Shown: piece by piece, positions 27,092 to 37,683 of the stretch | Position numbering within the stretch: the first letter of the stretch is position 1 | How the letters are laid out: the number at the start of each line of letters is the position of its first letter | From: Botryococcus braunii | Taxonomy: Eukaryota > Chlorophyta > Trebouxiophyceae | Assembly: GCA_002005505.1 (NCBI GenBank) | Contig: MVGU01000981.1 | Coordinates: 27,501 to 91,500, forward strand | DNA: 64,000 bases | Direction: 5' to 3' | Notes under the pieces: generated by a model | The model's input: only the letters and a program-made list of their open reading frames with translations | Told to the model about the DNA's origin: nothing | The model's database searches: none | Translations under genes and position numbers: made by a program

Positions 27092-28067
27092 TCATCCCCC
27101 CCTTAATTCCTGCATGTCCTCATGCAGCCACATACACACATACAGTAGACCACAATTAGAAGGGAATGGTCGTCACCGAACGGCCCATCCACCAGCGCCG
27201 TTAGACCCTTGCCGAATGGGTTACATTAGGGTCCCCGCCTCCAAGTTATTCCCCTATCATCCCAAGCAATTGACTAAAGCGTCCAATTTTTTTTTGTTTT
27301 TAATTTATTTATTTGGTGTGCTTTATTTTAGTCCTAAGTACAATACTGTACGATACGATACGATATGATACGATACGACACGGTACGATAAATTACGATA
27401 AATTACGGCGAACTACGACGAACTACGACGAACGTTCGCCTTATTCCTTTCGAACTATCCAAGTCCGCCTTTATTGACACATCCCTATTTATTATTTATT
27501 AAAACAATACAATGCTTGTGACACAACAGATAAACAATCCGAACAAGATAAATATGACACAGGTGTAGCTCAGTCCACAATGCTTTCCTAAAGTGGCTAT
27601 CCATACAACACAGTTTCTTTATGATACATTGTCCATACTGTACACATACTGTACACATAAGGTACACATATAGTACATAGAAAGAAATCCATCCCAAGAT
27701 GCCAAGTAGTCCATATCCAAGGGTTCCAAGTAGCCCATAGCCAAGGGCTCCCAAGTAGCCCATAGCCAAGGGTTCCAAGTCACTTCTGTACTTCAAGCCC
27801 ACGTCCCAAGTGCTAGTTAAGCAGACTGCGGTTGCGCGCCATGTGTACTTCAATTCCCATCCCCGAATGCAGAACCCCGAGTTCAATGCATCGAAGCGGT
27901 ATGAGGCCTCATGCCACACATACCGAGGTAGGCAACCTACCCCGTCCCTTGTCCCAAAGTACACAAGATATACAGTCCCTACCATAGGTCCCGTCCCATG
28001 TATTCCCAGACACCAGGTGGGAACTCCACAACTGGAATGAGGGGGACAACCGTCCGGAGGGGCCCGT
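27092..28067 (-). other. 3' UTR of C1 with minisatellites and polypurine tract
   Basis: Polypurine tract AATTAAGGGGGGGATGA (27092-27108, reverse) abuts the 3' LTR. Contains CGATA-type pentamer repeats (27340-27430) and about three 24-bp units of a CCAAGTAGCCCATA motif (27700-27785). Matches 36260-37207 in C2. Confidence 0.75.
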
Positions 28068-28455
28068 TCAAGGGAAGGTGTCGCGCAGCGCCACCTGGTC
28101 CCAAATGGGCGGGGCGAGCCCCTGGAGTCTATGATAGGTATTAACCAGCCCGGGATGGGTCTCGAATGCCTCCTGAGATTCCCATGAGTCCTCTGTGGCC
28201 CCATGGCCTGCCCACTTTACAAGGTACTCGAGAAAGGGTGTGCCATCCTCAAAATGGTAGGAGAACCCATCCTTGTCGTGCAACAGCCGGTGATCGACTA
28301 GTGCATCCACTACCCACTCCAGGTGAGTGGTGCCATCCGCTTTGGTGATGACTTTTGGGGGGCAGTATCCACGCGACTGCGCCTCCTCACGTGTCCAGTA
28401 TGGCTTCAAATAGCAGACATTTATGCGGGGGTGGATGTCCAACCGGTCCGGAAGA
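28068..28455 (-). pseudogene. C1 pol, C-terminal part with chromodomain
   Basis: Continuation of the pol frame after the B2 insertion: DRLDIHPRINVCYLKPYW, then chromodomain WVVDALVDHRLL, FLEYLVKWAGHGATEDSWE, stop at 28068-28070. Near-identical to the end of C2 pol. Confidence 0.9.
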
Positions 28456-28460
28456 TCCAG

Positions 28461-28911
28461 TGTAGTGAGGTGCCGCGTCAGCGCGACGCGTCTCACGTAG
28501 GATGTGCGCGTAGTTCATGTTTCTTCGTGCCCTTTGGGATACGAGTAGATCTCGTTGTCCTTGTGTGTAGGAAAATGACTGTAATATCCTAGTGGGTCTC
28601 CTCTTGTCATCCATATCGTTATGCTCGCGAGAGCATCTCGTAGAGGGACGACGTAGCGGGATCCGCGCATAGGTGGACTAGGAACTCGGGTGGTTATCAT
28701 TGTCTTTGGGGTTTGCTGCTACGAGTGAGACATCTAGCATTCTCTACATTGTTCATTATATATTGTTCTTTGGAGACTCGGACGACCTGCGTGAGGAGGG
28801 CTGCGAACTTGTAACGGATTGGAACTTCGATTCCTACCTTCGGTGTCACCCTTGCCTGAAACCCTTGCTTAGCTTGTTATAAATCTTAGTTACACGTCTC
28901 ACTTCGTTAAA
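28461..28911 (+). repeat. 5' LTR of B2 (451 bp)
   Basis: Begins TGTAGTGAGG, ends CACTTCGTTAAA. Same non-CA terminus as in B1. Confidence 0.95.
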
Positions 28912-28912
28912 T

Positions 28913-28924
28913 TGGTATCGGCGA
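28913..28924 (+). promoter_or_regulatory. Primer-binding site of B2
   Basis: TGGTATCGGCGA, 1 nt after the LTR. Confidence 0.87.
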
Positions 28925-28988
28925 GGCGGTTAGAGCCTCGAACCGAAGGGAGACGTAGGGAAGGTTGTAATTGCATTGTCCCATTGAT

Positions 28989-30197
28989 ATGATGGCGGTT
29001 AAACGGAAAGGAAACAAGTACTCCGGTCTCCCCCTTAAAGAGAAAGAAATTTTGGAAGGTTTGGAAAAGGAAGGTATTGAAGTCGATGATCTTTTGGAAG
29101 AGTCCGAAACGGAATTGCATCTGGCCCCATCGCCCAAACCGACCACACCCAAAACGAAACCCAAACCCACTCCTTTGAAGACACCCTTGAAGAAAAATAA
29201 GACTAAATCCCTAATTCTACGGTTATTGAAGCGGATTGAGGCCTTGGAGGGAGAACGAGCATCCAAGCGGACGTCATCCACCACTAACGTCGTGCGTGTG
29301 CCTACACCAGCCATGTTTACAGGAAAAAGAGGAAGCTTCCAATTCTTTGCTAGTAAGGTGGAATCATATGTGAACATTTCAAATGTGTCAAGGGACAAGT
29401 GGGTGGCAGTCGCGCTGCAATGTATGGAGGAGCGACCTACAAAGGTTTGGGGGACATACCTCAAAAGGAAGGAAAGGGAAGGAGGTCAAACAGAGCCAAC
29501 ATGGGAAGACTTTAAAAATTTTATGGGAAATCGATACGACTCTACAGATTTGGTTATGGCTGCCCGGCAAAAATTAGACCATGTTTATCAAGGGCAAGAA
29601 AGCGTTGAAAGATACATAGAAAGGTTTATTTCCTTGTTGAGTGATGTAGAAACCGAATATGACATCTGCGAAAATGATAAAATATATATGTTCCTCAAAG
29701 GCCTGAATGCTCCTATTAGAGTTGCTTGCACAGTTAACCCTCAAACTGGTGTCAGGTTCACAAGCCTCGACTCATTGTGCACTTATGTGGTGCAATATGA
29801 AAGCAACTTAAAATCAGGGGGGATGCTGAGGGGACAGGAAGGAAGGAAGGTTCTCAACGTTGTGAAGAGAACTCCAACAAGCACGCCGGCATACTTTCCG
29901 GGATTCACCCAGGGGCCTGTGCTTGGAGCCGTCGGACACAACGTTGGTGGGAAGTTAGATTCTCGGACAAGCGTCCCCTCCGAGCGCCAGTGTTATTTCT
30001 GCAAAAACTTTGGTCACGAGCAATGGCAATGTCAGGCCAAGCGGGACTACTTGCAAAGGAAGAGCAGGCGCGACAGTCAATTGCCCCCACCTCCTCCTTT
30101 CCCCTCTAATCAAGCTCGAGGTGGGCAGTGGAAGGGCCGTGGTGGCCGGGGAGCACATTGGAAGGGAAAAGGGCCGGGGCATAATCCTCAAAAGTAA
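28989..30197 (+). CDS. B2 gag
   Basis: Open frame from ATG 28989 ([10 protein letters not shown]), 402 codons. Basic/proline N terminus, capsid core ([24 protein letters not shown]), CCHC knuckle [14 protein letters not shown], Gly/Arg/Lys tail. One substitution in the proline stretch distinguishes it from B1 gag by eye. The stop TAA (30195-30197) precedes the pol ATG by 11 nt; the pol frame is already open from 30185, giving a 13-nt overlap in the -1 frame. Confidence 0.94.
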   Translation: MMAVKRKGNKYSGLPLKEKEILEGLEKEGIEVDDLLEESETELHLAPSPKPTTPKTKPKPTPLKTPLKKNKTKSLILRLLKRIEALEGERASKRTSSTTNVVRVPTPAMFTGKRGSFQFFASKVESYVNISNVSRDKWVAVALQCMEERPTKVWGTYLKRKEREGGQTEPTWEDFKNFMGNRYDSTDLVMAARQKLDHVYQGQESVERYIERFISLLSDVETEYDICENDKIYMFLKGLNAPIRVACTVNPQTGVRFTSLDSLCTYVVQYESNLKSGGMLRGQEGRKVLNVVKRTPTSTPAYFPGFTQGPVLGAVGHNVGGKLDSRTSVPSERQCYFCKNFGHEQWQCQAKRDYLQRKSRRDSQLPPPPPFPSNQARGGQWKGRGGRGAHWKGKGPGHNPQK

Positions 30198-30260
30198 ATT
30201 CTGAAGCCATGGATGCCACTTGCTTGCATGTTTTGCACTCTCTTGTGGCCTCCAATTTGG

Positions 30261-30736
30261 TGTAATGGAATGTAGGGATTTCCCGGCATTTCTGGACATT
30301 TCCCTTACCCCCTAGCCTAGGCGCACATGTGGTGCACATGTCGTACGAGCAACGCGAGTACGCACGTGCCTAGCGTCTAGCCTTGGCTTCCTAGCCGTCG
30401 AATTCCATTGGATAGTTATGGACGTTACTCTCATAGTAGGATTCTAGGATATTTTCTAGATACTATTGTAGAGGTTTGGTGGACTAGTGCGCTACCATTG
30501 GAGGAACGTGAACACACGATCACGAACCACGGGAAGGAACGGATAGAGACGTAAGCCACGGGAAGACACGCACTCAGGTAATTTGGAAGCTTAGTAGACC
30601 ACAAGTAGGGAGTGGAAGCTCCGTGAGGTGGGGGTTACTTGTAATTGGGAAGAGCGTCCAACTTGTCGGCCATCCGGCCTTGTCTCTCTCTCTCTCACAA
30701 CTTGGAAATTCTCTCTAACTTGTGCATTCTACGACA
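30261..30736 (+). repeat. 5' LTR of C2 (476 bp)
   Basis: TGTAATGGAATG to TTCTACGACA, canonical TG/CA ends. Differs from C1 at a few bases (for example CATGTGGTGCACATG versus CATGTAGCGCACATG). Confidence 0.96.
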
Positions 30737-30738
30737 TC

Positions 30739-30750
30739 TGGTATCGGCGA
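30739..30750 (+). promoter_or_regulatory. Primer-binding site of C2
   Basis: TGGTATCGGCGA, 2 nt after the LTR. Confidence 0.87.
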
Positions 30751-30854
30751 GATGCCGAGTTGTTCTCTGCAAGTCTTTCGCGTGGTGGAAGGAGGAAAGT
30801 CGTAGGAGGGAGATCGTTCGATGGAAGGTCCTAACTCTCATATGTGGGCCGTAG

Positions 30855-32096
30855 ATGTCACCGCCCTCTTCTGGGAAGTTTAAAAACCTTTCTTAGGAAG
30901 AAAGAGAATTTTTGGAAGCGTTGGAAAGCTCAGGGGAGCTGGTAGAGGACTTGATGGAGGGGGCATCTCGCGATCCGTCGCCCGCTCCGTCCACACCAAA
31001 GACAAAGAAGATCAACTTGACCAAGGAAATAAAGGAGCAGTTATTTTTGGAATTTAAGGAACAGCTTCTTGCCGAAAGGCAAGTTGGAGGGGATGGGGTG
31101 GAGGAGACTCCTCGCCCTAGTGGACAAGTAAGAGCAACTCCTCCTTCTTTGTTTTCGGGAAAGAGGGGATCTTTTTGCTATTTTGCAAGGAAGTTGGAAG
31201 GCTATGCAAAACTAACCAATGTGCCTGCAGGAAAGTGGGTGGCCTTGGGAGTGCACTTGATGGAAGAAAGACCCACAAAAGTTTGGGACACACATGTAAG
31301 GAAACTAGAAAAGGAAGGGATACATGAGCATACATTGGAATGGAAGGATTTTAAAACTTTTATGGTTAAAAGATATGATTCCACAGACACAGTGGCCATT
31401 GCCAGGGCAAAATTAGACAAAGTCTTTCAAGGAATTGAGACTGTGGAGAGATATATTGAAAGATTTATGTCTCTCTTAGCAGATGTAGAGGTTGACTATC
31501 AAATAGCCATGCAAGACCAGTTACATCTTTTTACCAAGGGTCTTAATACTCCTCTCAAACTTGCATGCACTGTGAACCCTGCAACAGGCAGTCCTTTCAC
31601 TGATCTGGAAGACATTTGCACTTATGTTGTTAAATATGAGGCAAGTCTCAAAAGCACATATGTGGATGCACAGGGACCCAAGAGGAAGAGGGTCTACACC
31701 CAGACACCTCAAGTGGCAGCAGGAGTGGTGGAACTTCAACAGCCCCCTGCACCACCTTCCTTGGGTTTGGTGGGAGCACCCCCTTTTGGGTCCGGGAGAA
31801 AAATTGATTCCAGAACCTCTATTCCAAAGGATAGGGAATGCTATTTTTGTCATAAACTAGGCCACGAGTCATGGCAGTGTGTTGCTAAAAAGCAATATCT
31901 AGCTGCCAAAGCTCAAGCTAGTGGGCACACCCCATCAAATTTTCAGCCTGGATTCTATCCGAGGCAAGGAAACAATCAACCAGTGGCAGCACCACTGCAA
32001 GGTGTTCCACCTCCCTCACACATTGGGCCTAAGGGATTTAACAAGGGAAAACATTGGAAAGGGAAAGGGAAGGGCAAGGGCCCTAAACAAGATTAG
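30855..32096 (+). pseudogene. C2 gag with nonsense codon at position 14
   Basis: From ATG 30855 (MSPPSSGKFKNLS) the fourteenth codon is TAG (30894-30896), where C1 reads TCG (Ser). After it the frame is open to the stop at 32094-32096: capsid core (LFSGKRGSFCYFARKL, ERPTKVWDTHVRKL, RYIERFMSLLADVE), CCHC knuckle CYFCHKLGHESWQC and a Lys/Gly tail. There is no in-frame ATG close after the stop, so translation would need readthrough, a non-AUG start or downstream reinitiation. The pol ATG (32099) is 2 nt beyond the gag stop, in the -1 frame, and that frame is open from 32087 (10-nt overlap). Confidence 0.88.
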
Positions 32097-32098
32097 TC

Positions 32099-35000
32099 AT
32101 GAATGAAATTTATTTTTCATATTTAACTTTTCTTGTTCAGAAGTCCTTGGGAAGTTGGAATACACCTCTGATTGTTCCTGGCAAACACAAAGCTGAGACT
32201 TGTATTGAATCTTTTCTTGCTGAACGAAAAGAAAATTCACAAGTCAGTGCATGCTTTGTGATAGGCCAGAAGGTGTGGAAAAGTAGGAGTTTCTTTTTGC
32301 GGTTACGCTCTCGCGCAAACCTGAAAATTCTTGCTAGGGGCTCAAAAGGGGAATGCTTTTCTTTTCAAGGGCAGCAATGTACATTTCCTTTTTCCTTTGT
32401 TTTAGCTTATGCAGCACCCAAAGCATCTTGTCAGTTGGGTTCAACGTCAAGTGCTGCACCTCTTAACCTCACATTTCCTGTCATGACAAGGGGACAACAA
32501 TGTAAAGCTTTAATGGACACCGGGGCCACACACTCTTTTGTCCGGGCAAAAGTTTTGCAAGGTTTGAGGTATAACAAGAGGACTTCACCCGTCACACTTG
32601 CTGATGGGACAGTAACACACACAAATGGGAAAGTGGATTTGAGTGTCCGGTTTGCTCCAGCTATCATTACGAGACACTCCTTTCTTGTGTGTGACTCAAT
32701 AATGGAAGGAATTGACATTATTTTGGGACAGGATTGGCTAGCACCACGACATGCTAATGTTAATGTGAGAGCTGGCAAGGCTCATATTAGACACAATAAC
32801 AAATGGGTCTTGTTAAACAAACATGGCAAAGGCTTGGGAAAGAAGTTGGGATGGGGAATCAAATTAGGAAACACCAGGAAAGGGAAACGGGATCATTGGA
32901 AAACCTGCTTGTTCAATGTCATGGCCAAGGATGAACATGTTGGTTGGGATGAACAAGAAGAGATGCCACCTTTGGTGGACATGGACGACCCCTCGACGGA
33001 GTCATCCGGGACTTCTTTACACAACTCTGCGCCGGGGGATACCTCGGGCACGGCCCCGGATATGGAGAGTTGCCTAGAAGTGGAGAAGGAAGTGGAAGAG
33101 GAAGAGGAAAGGGAAGAGGAAAAGGAAGAGGAAGAGGGAGAATCCGAGGTCACCACGGGTAAGCCTTCGGACCCTCTAGAGGAAATTTGTGCTAAAAAGC
33201 CTGAGCGGCTAGCACACTTGCTCCGGGAGTACAAGGACATTTTTCCAAATGGGCTACCAGGACTACCCCCACACCGACAAGTCTATCACACTATTAATGT
33301 GCAGGAAGGAATAACTCCTCCAAACCGTCCTGCTTACCGCTTGTCCGTGGAAGAAACTGAGGAATGTGAGCGAACTGTGGATGAACTACTTTCTAAGGGA
33401 CACATACGCCCCTCATGTTCACCATATGCTTCACCGGTCTTGTTTGTGAGGAAGAAGGAGGGCACATACCGAATGGTTATAGACTACAGGGCATTAAATA
33501 AAATCACCATTCATGATAGGTACCCTCTCCCTCGCATAGACGACTTGCTTGATAAACTTAAAGGTGCTAAGATTTTCTCAAGTTTGGACCTCCTCAGTGG
33601 TTATCATCAAGTAAGGCTAAAGGAGGAAGACATTCCTAAAACAGCGTTTCGTACACCCTTTGGGCTGTATGAGTTCTTAGTGCTTCCTTTTGGACTCACC
33701 AACGCCCCCGCTACCTTTCAACGCCTAATGAATGAAATCTTTCATGATTTCATAAGGGAAGGGTTTGTGGTAGTGTACCTTGACGATGTTCTAATTTTCA
33801 GTCGGGATGAAGAGGAGCATTATGCTCATCTTCGGAAGGTGTTCCAACGCCTTCGGGAAAAGGAATTGTTTGCAAAACTTGCCAAATGTGAATTCTTATG
33901 CTCAGAACTCAAATACCTCGGGCATATCATTGGCAAGGATGGACTGAAAGTGGACCCCCAAAAGGTGGAGGTAGTCAAGGATTGGCCCACACCCCAAAAC
34001 GTCACCGACGTGCGTAGATTTTTGGGGCTTGCAAATTATTTTCGAAAATTTATTCAGGGGTTCAGCTCACTTGCTGCTCCTTTGACTAAACTGTCCAGTA
34101 GCAAAAGTTCTTGGACTTGGGGAAAGGAGCAAGATGAGGCCCTTGCGGCTCTCAAGGATGCATTAATACAGGCACCCATACTATCACTGCCAGACCTTCG
34201 TAAACCCTTCCAGGTAATTTGTGATGCGAGTGATTTTGGGGTTGGCGCTGTACTATTGCAGGAAGGTCGAGTCATTGCTTATTACAGTAAGAAGCTCAAT
34301 AGTGCAGAAAGGAACTATTCTGCAACTGAGAGGGAGTTACTTGCTGTAGTGTATGCCTTGACTGAATGGAGATGTTATGTCCTAGGGAAACAAGTCACTG
34401 TCACCACAGACCATAAGTGTAACACTTTTCTTCAGCAACATGTTGGTTTAAGCCCTCGGAGGGCACGGTGGGCTGAGAAGTTGCAGGAGTTCAACATTCT
34501 TTGGGTTTGGGAGCCTGGAAAGACTAACGTTGCGGATGCGTTGTCCAGGAACCCAGTCCTCCAGGGACAGCTCCAGGGACAACAGCAGCGCAACGTCTCC
34601 ACGGAGCCCAACCCCGGGAAGGGGACCAATGCAACCTCGATGGATGGGGACGGGAGGGCCCGCTCGGGCTCCATCACCCTCGGGTCTGACGGGTGTGACA
34701 CCTTCTTGGAATTGTTGAAGGGTGCTTACGCACATGATTCGTGGTTGGGAACAAGGGCAAATAGGAGAAAAGTTCACTTTACGGACGGGGTTTGGGAATT
34801 TGGAAGGGAGGGAAGAAAATATGTGCCTGCATTTTATGAAGTCCGGGATAAGGAAGGTCCAGTTGCTAGGAATCTGCGGCAGGACATATTGAAAGCTTTG
34901 CATGAACCTCCTTCTGTTGGTCATCCAGGCTTTGCGAAGATGTATGATCTAGTGAAGCGGGACTGGTGGTGGCCGGGAATGGCGGAGGATGTGCGGGAGT

Positions 35001-36259
35001 ATGTGAAGTATTGTGATTCATGCCAGCGGGTGAAGGCCTCAAACCAGTTACCCGCGGGACTCTTACACCCTTTACAAATCCCCACAAGGAAATGGCAAAG
35101 CATCTCAATGGATTTCATCACGGGACTGCCTAAAAGCAAACACGGGCATAACGCAATATGGGTAGTGGTTGACAGGTTGAGCAAATGTGCCCACTTTGCC
35201 CCTACCACTACCAATGCAGATGCTTATGAAGTTGCTGTTCTGATGAGGGATAAAGTATGGAAGTATCACGGTTTCCCTGAGGAAATTGTTTCGGACCGAG
35301 ATCCTCGGTTTGTGAATAATTTCATGAACACACTTCTAAGTCTGACGGGGTGCAAGCCGGCTCGAACTACGGCATATCATCCTCAGTCAGATGGTCAAAC
35401 GGAACGGGTGAATAGGATTTTGGAAGATTTTCTGAAACACTATGTCAAGGATAACCCAAAGGAGTGGGAGGATTACCTTTCAGTGGCGGAATTTGCCTAC
35501 AACAACTCTTGGCAAACTTCCCTAAACTCCACACCCTTCAGGTTAACATATGGGCAAGATCCAAATATACCGTTTGCGGTGGGACACATGGAGGGCACTA
35601 AGGTGGATAGGGCTGATCTCTTCATGAGAAAAATGCAAGACAAAATCACCCTTGCAAGGAAGTGTTTGCGTGCAGCTCAAGACCGTCAGACGGCCTATGC
35701 CAACCGGCATAGGAGGGAGGCCATCTACCAGGAAGGGGACTATGTCCTCCTTTCAACCCGTGCGGCCCCCACGCTAACTTCAAACAGATTCAGCAAGCTG
35801 CAGCCCAGGCACGTGGGACCCTTCAGGGTCATGGCGGTCACGCCCGACAACGTTAACTTCGTCACACTGGATCTTCCGGACCGGCTGGACATCCACCCCC
35901 GCATAAATGTCTGCTATTTGAAGCCATACTGGACACGTGAGGAGGCGCAGTCGCGTGGATACTGCCCCCCAAAAGTCATCACCAAAGCGGATGGCACCAC
36001 TCACCTGGAGTGGGTAGTGGATGCACTAGTCGATCACCGGCTGTTGCACGACAAGGATGGGTACTCCTACCATTTTGAGGATGGCACACCCTTTCTCGAG
36101 TACCTTGTAAAGTGGGCAGGCCATGGGGCCACAGAGGACTCATGGGAATCTCAGGAGGCATTCGAGACCCATCCCGGGCTGGTTAATACCTATCATAGAC
36201 TCCAGGGGCTCGCCCCGCCCATTTGGGACCAGGTGGCGCTGCGCGACACCTTCCCTTGA
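32099..36259 (+). CDS. C2 pol: protease-RT-RNase H-integrase-chromodomain, 1386 aa, open
   Basis: Start ATG 32099 (MNEIYFSYLTF). Approximate residues: protease ALMDTGATHSF about 139; an acidic Glu-rich stretch about 320-345; RT with [31 protein letters not shown] and YLDDVLIFS at about 560; RNase H CDASDFGVGAVL about 708 and YSATERELLAVVYALTEW; integrase zinc finger VGHPGF and YCDSCQRVKA about 936-976; catalytic Asp-Asp-Glu region SMDFITGLPKS about 1003, SDRDPRFVNNF about 1064, QSDGQTERVNRILEDF about 1097; chromodomain WVVDALVDHRLL to LVKWAGHGATEDSWES about 1304-1350. Length and order are those of a complete plant-type chromovirus pol, with all catalytic residues present. Confidence 0.96.
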   Translation: MNEIYFSYLTFLVQKSLGSWNTPLIVPGKHKAETCIESFLAERKENSQVSACFVIGQKVWKSRSFFLRLRSRANLKILARGSKGECFSFQGQQCTFPFSFVLAYAAPKASCQLGSTSSAAPLNLTFPVMTRGQQCKALMDTGATHSFVRAKVLQGLRYNKRTSPVTLADGTVTHTNGKVDLSVRFAPAIITRHSFLVCDSIMEGIDIILGQDWLAPRHANVNVRAGKAHIRHNNKWVLLNKHGKGLGKKLGWGIKLGNTRKGKRDHWKTCLFNVMAKDEHVGWDEQEEMPPLVDMDDPSTESSGTSLHNSAPGDTSGTAPDMESCLEVEKEVEEEEEREEEKEEEEGESEVTTGKPSDPLEEICAKKPERLAHLLREYKDIFPNGLPGLPPHRQVYHTINVQEGITPPNRPAYRLSVEETEECERTVDELLSKGHIRPSCSPYASPVLFVRKKEGTYRMVIDYRALNKITIHDRYPLPRIDDLLDKLKGAKIFSSLDLLSGYHQVRLKEEDIPKTAFRTPFGLYEFLVLPFGLTNAPATFQRLMNEIFHDFIREGFVVVYLDDVLIFSRDEEEHYAHLRKVFQRLREKELFAKLAKCEFLCSELKYLGHIIGKDGLKVDPQKVEVVKDWPTPQNVTDVRRFLGLANYFRKFIQGFSSLAAPLTKLSSSKSSWTWGKEQDEALAALKDALIQAPILSLPDLRKPFQVICDASDFGVGAVLLQEGRVIAYYSKKLNSAERNYSATERELLAVVYALTEWRCYVLGKQVTVTTDHKCNTFLQQHVGLSPRRARWAEKLQEFNILWVWEPGKTNVADALSRNPVLQGQLQGQQQRNVSTEPNPGKGTNATSMDGDGRARSGSITLGSDGCDTFLELLKGAYAHDSWLGTRANRRKVHFTDGVWEFGREGRKYVPAFYEVRDKEGPVARNLRQDILKALHEPPSVGHPGFAKMYDLVKRDWWWPGMAEDVREYVKYCDSCQRVKASNQLPAGLLHPLQIPTRKWQSISMDFITGLPKSKHGHNAIWVVVDRLSKCAHFAPTTTNADAYEVAVLMRDKVWKYHGFPEEIVSDRDPRFVNNFMNTLLSLTGCKPARTTAYHPQSDGQTERVNRILEDFLKHYVKDNPKEWEDYLSVAEFAYNNSWQTSLNSTPFRLTYGQDPNIPFAVGHMEGTKVDRADLFMRKMQDKITLARKCLRAAQDRQTAYANRHRREAIYQEGDYVLLSTRAAPTLTSNRFSKLQPRHVGPFRVMAVTPDNVNFVTLDLPDRLDIHPRINVCYLKPYWTREEAQSRGYCPPKVITKADGTTHLEWVVDALVDHRLLHDKDGYSYHFEDGTPFLEYLVKWAGHGATEDSWESQEAFETHPGLVNTYHRLQGLAPPIWDQVALRDTFP

Positions 36260-37207
36260 ACGGGCCCCTCCGGACGGTTGTCCCCCTCATTCCACTTGTG
36301 GAGTTCCCACCTGGTGTCTGGGAATACATGGGACGGGACCTATGGTAGGGACTGTATATCTTGTGTACTTTGGGACAAGGGACGGGGTAGGTTGCCTACC
36401 TCGGTATGTGTGGCATGAGGCCTCATACCGCTTCGATGCATTGAACTCGGGGTTCTGCATTCAGGGATGGGAATTGAAGTACACATGGCGCGCAACCGCA
36501 GTCTGCTCAACTAGCACTTGGGGCGTGGGCTTGAAGTACAGAAGTGACTTGGAACCCTTGGATATGGGCTACTTGGAACCCTTGGATATGGGCTACTTGG
36601 AACCCTTGGATATGGACTACTTGGCATCTTGGGATGGATTTCTTTCTATGTACTATATGTGTACCTTATGTGTACAGTATGTGTACAGTATGGACAATGT
36701 ATCATAAAGAAACTGTGTTGTATGGATAGCCACTTTAGGAAAGCATTGTGAACTGAGCTACACCTGTGTCATATTTATCTTGTTCGGATTGTTTATCGGT
36801 TGTGTCACAAGCATTGTATTGTTTTAATAAATAATAAATAGGGATGTGTCAATAAAGGCGGACTTGGATAGTTCGAAAGGAATAAGGCGAACGTTCGTCG
36901 TAGTTCGCCGTAATTTATCGTAATTATCGTACCGTGTCGTATCGTATCGTACAGTATTGTACTTAGGACGGGAATAAAGCACACCTAATAAATAAATTAA
37001 AAACAAAAAAAAATGGACGCTTTAGTCAATTGCTTGGGATGATAGGGGAATAACTTGGAGGCGGGGACCCTACTGTAACCCATTCGGCAAGGGTCTAACG
37101 GCGCTGGTGGATGGGCCGTTCGGTGACGACCATTCCCTTATAATTGTGGTCTACTGTATGTGTGTATGTGGCTGCATGAGGACATGCAGGAATTAAGGGG
37201 GGGATGA
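36260..37207 (+). other. 3' UTR of C2 with tandem repeats and polypurine tract
   Basis: Three tandem copies of a 24-bp unit (CCCTTGGATATGGGCTACTTGGAA-like, 36545-36630), pentamer repeats of CGTAT type (about 36900-36960), and polypurine tract AATTAAGGGGGGGATGA (37191-37207) next to the 3' LTR. Confidence 0.8.
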
Positions 37208-37683
37208 TGTAATGGAATGTAGGGATTTCCCGGCATTTCTGGACATTTCCCTTACCCCCTAGCCTAGGCGCACATGTGGTGCACATGTCGTACGAGCAAC
37301 GCGAGTACGCACGTGCCTAGCGTCTAGCCTTGGCTTCCTAGCCGTCGAATTCCATTGGATAGTTATGGACGTTACTCTCATAGTAGGATTCTAGGATATT
37401 TTCTAGATACTATTGTAGAGGTTTGGTGGACTAGTGCGCTACCATTGGAGGAACGTGAACACACGATCACGAACCACGGGAAGGAACGGATAGAGACGTA
37501 AGCCACGGGAAGACACGCACTCAGGTAATTTGGAAGCTTAGTAGACCACAAGTAGGGAGTGGAAGCTCCGTGAGGTGGGGGTTACTTGTAATTGGGAAGA
37601 GCGTCCAACTTGTCGGCCATCCGGCCTTGTCTCTCTCTCTCTCACAACTTGGAAATTCTCTCTAACTTGTGCATTCTACGACA
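37208..37683 (+). repeat. 3' LTR of C2 (476 bp)
   Basis: Pair of 30261-30736, identical by eye; followed by TTTGG and the resumed B2 pol. Confidence 0.96.

Larger units (their letters stand above)
30261..37683 (+). mobile_element. Ty3/gypsy chromovirus C2 (innermost, complete)
   Basis: 7423 bp, plus strand. LTRs 30261-30736 and 37208-37683 (476 bp each, identical by eye). Target duplication TTTGG at 30256-30260 and 37684-37688. Same family as the outermost element C1. Only visible defect is an early stop in gag. Confidence 0.97.

Noticed and set aside
34432..34924. Frames antisense to C2 and B2 pol (for example 158 codons at 34448-34924)
   Set aside because: Shadows of the pol genes; they recur in every copy only because the sense strand is conserved.
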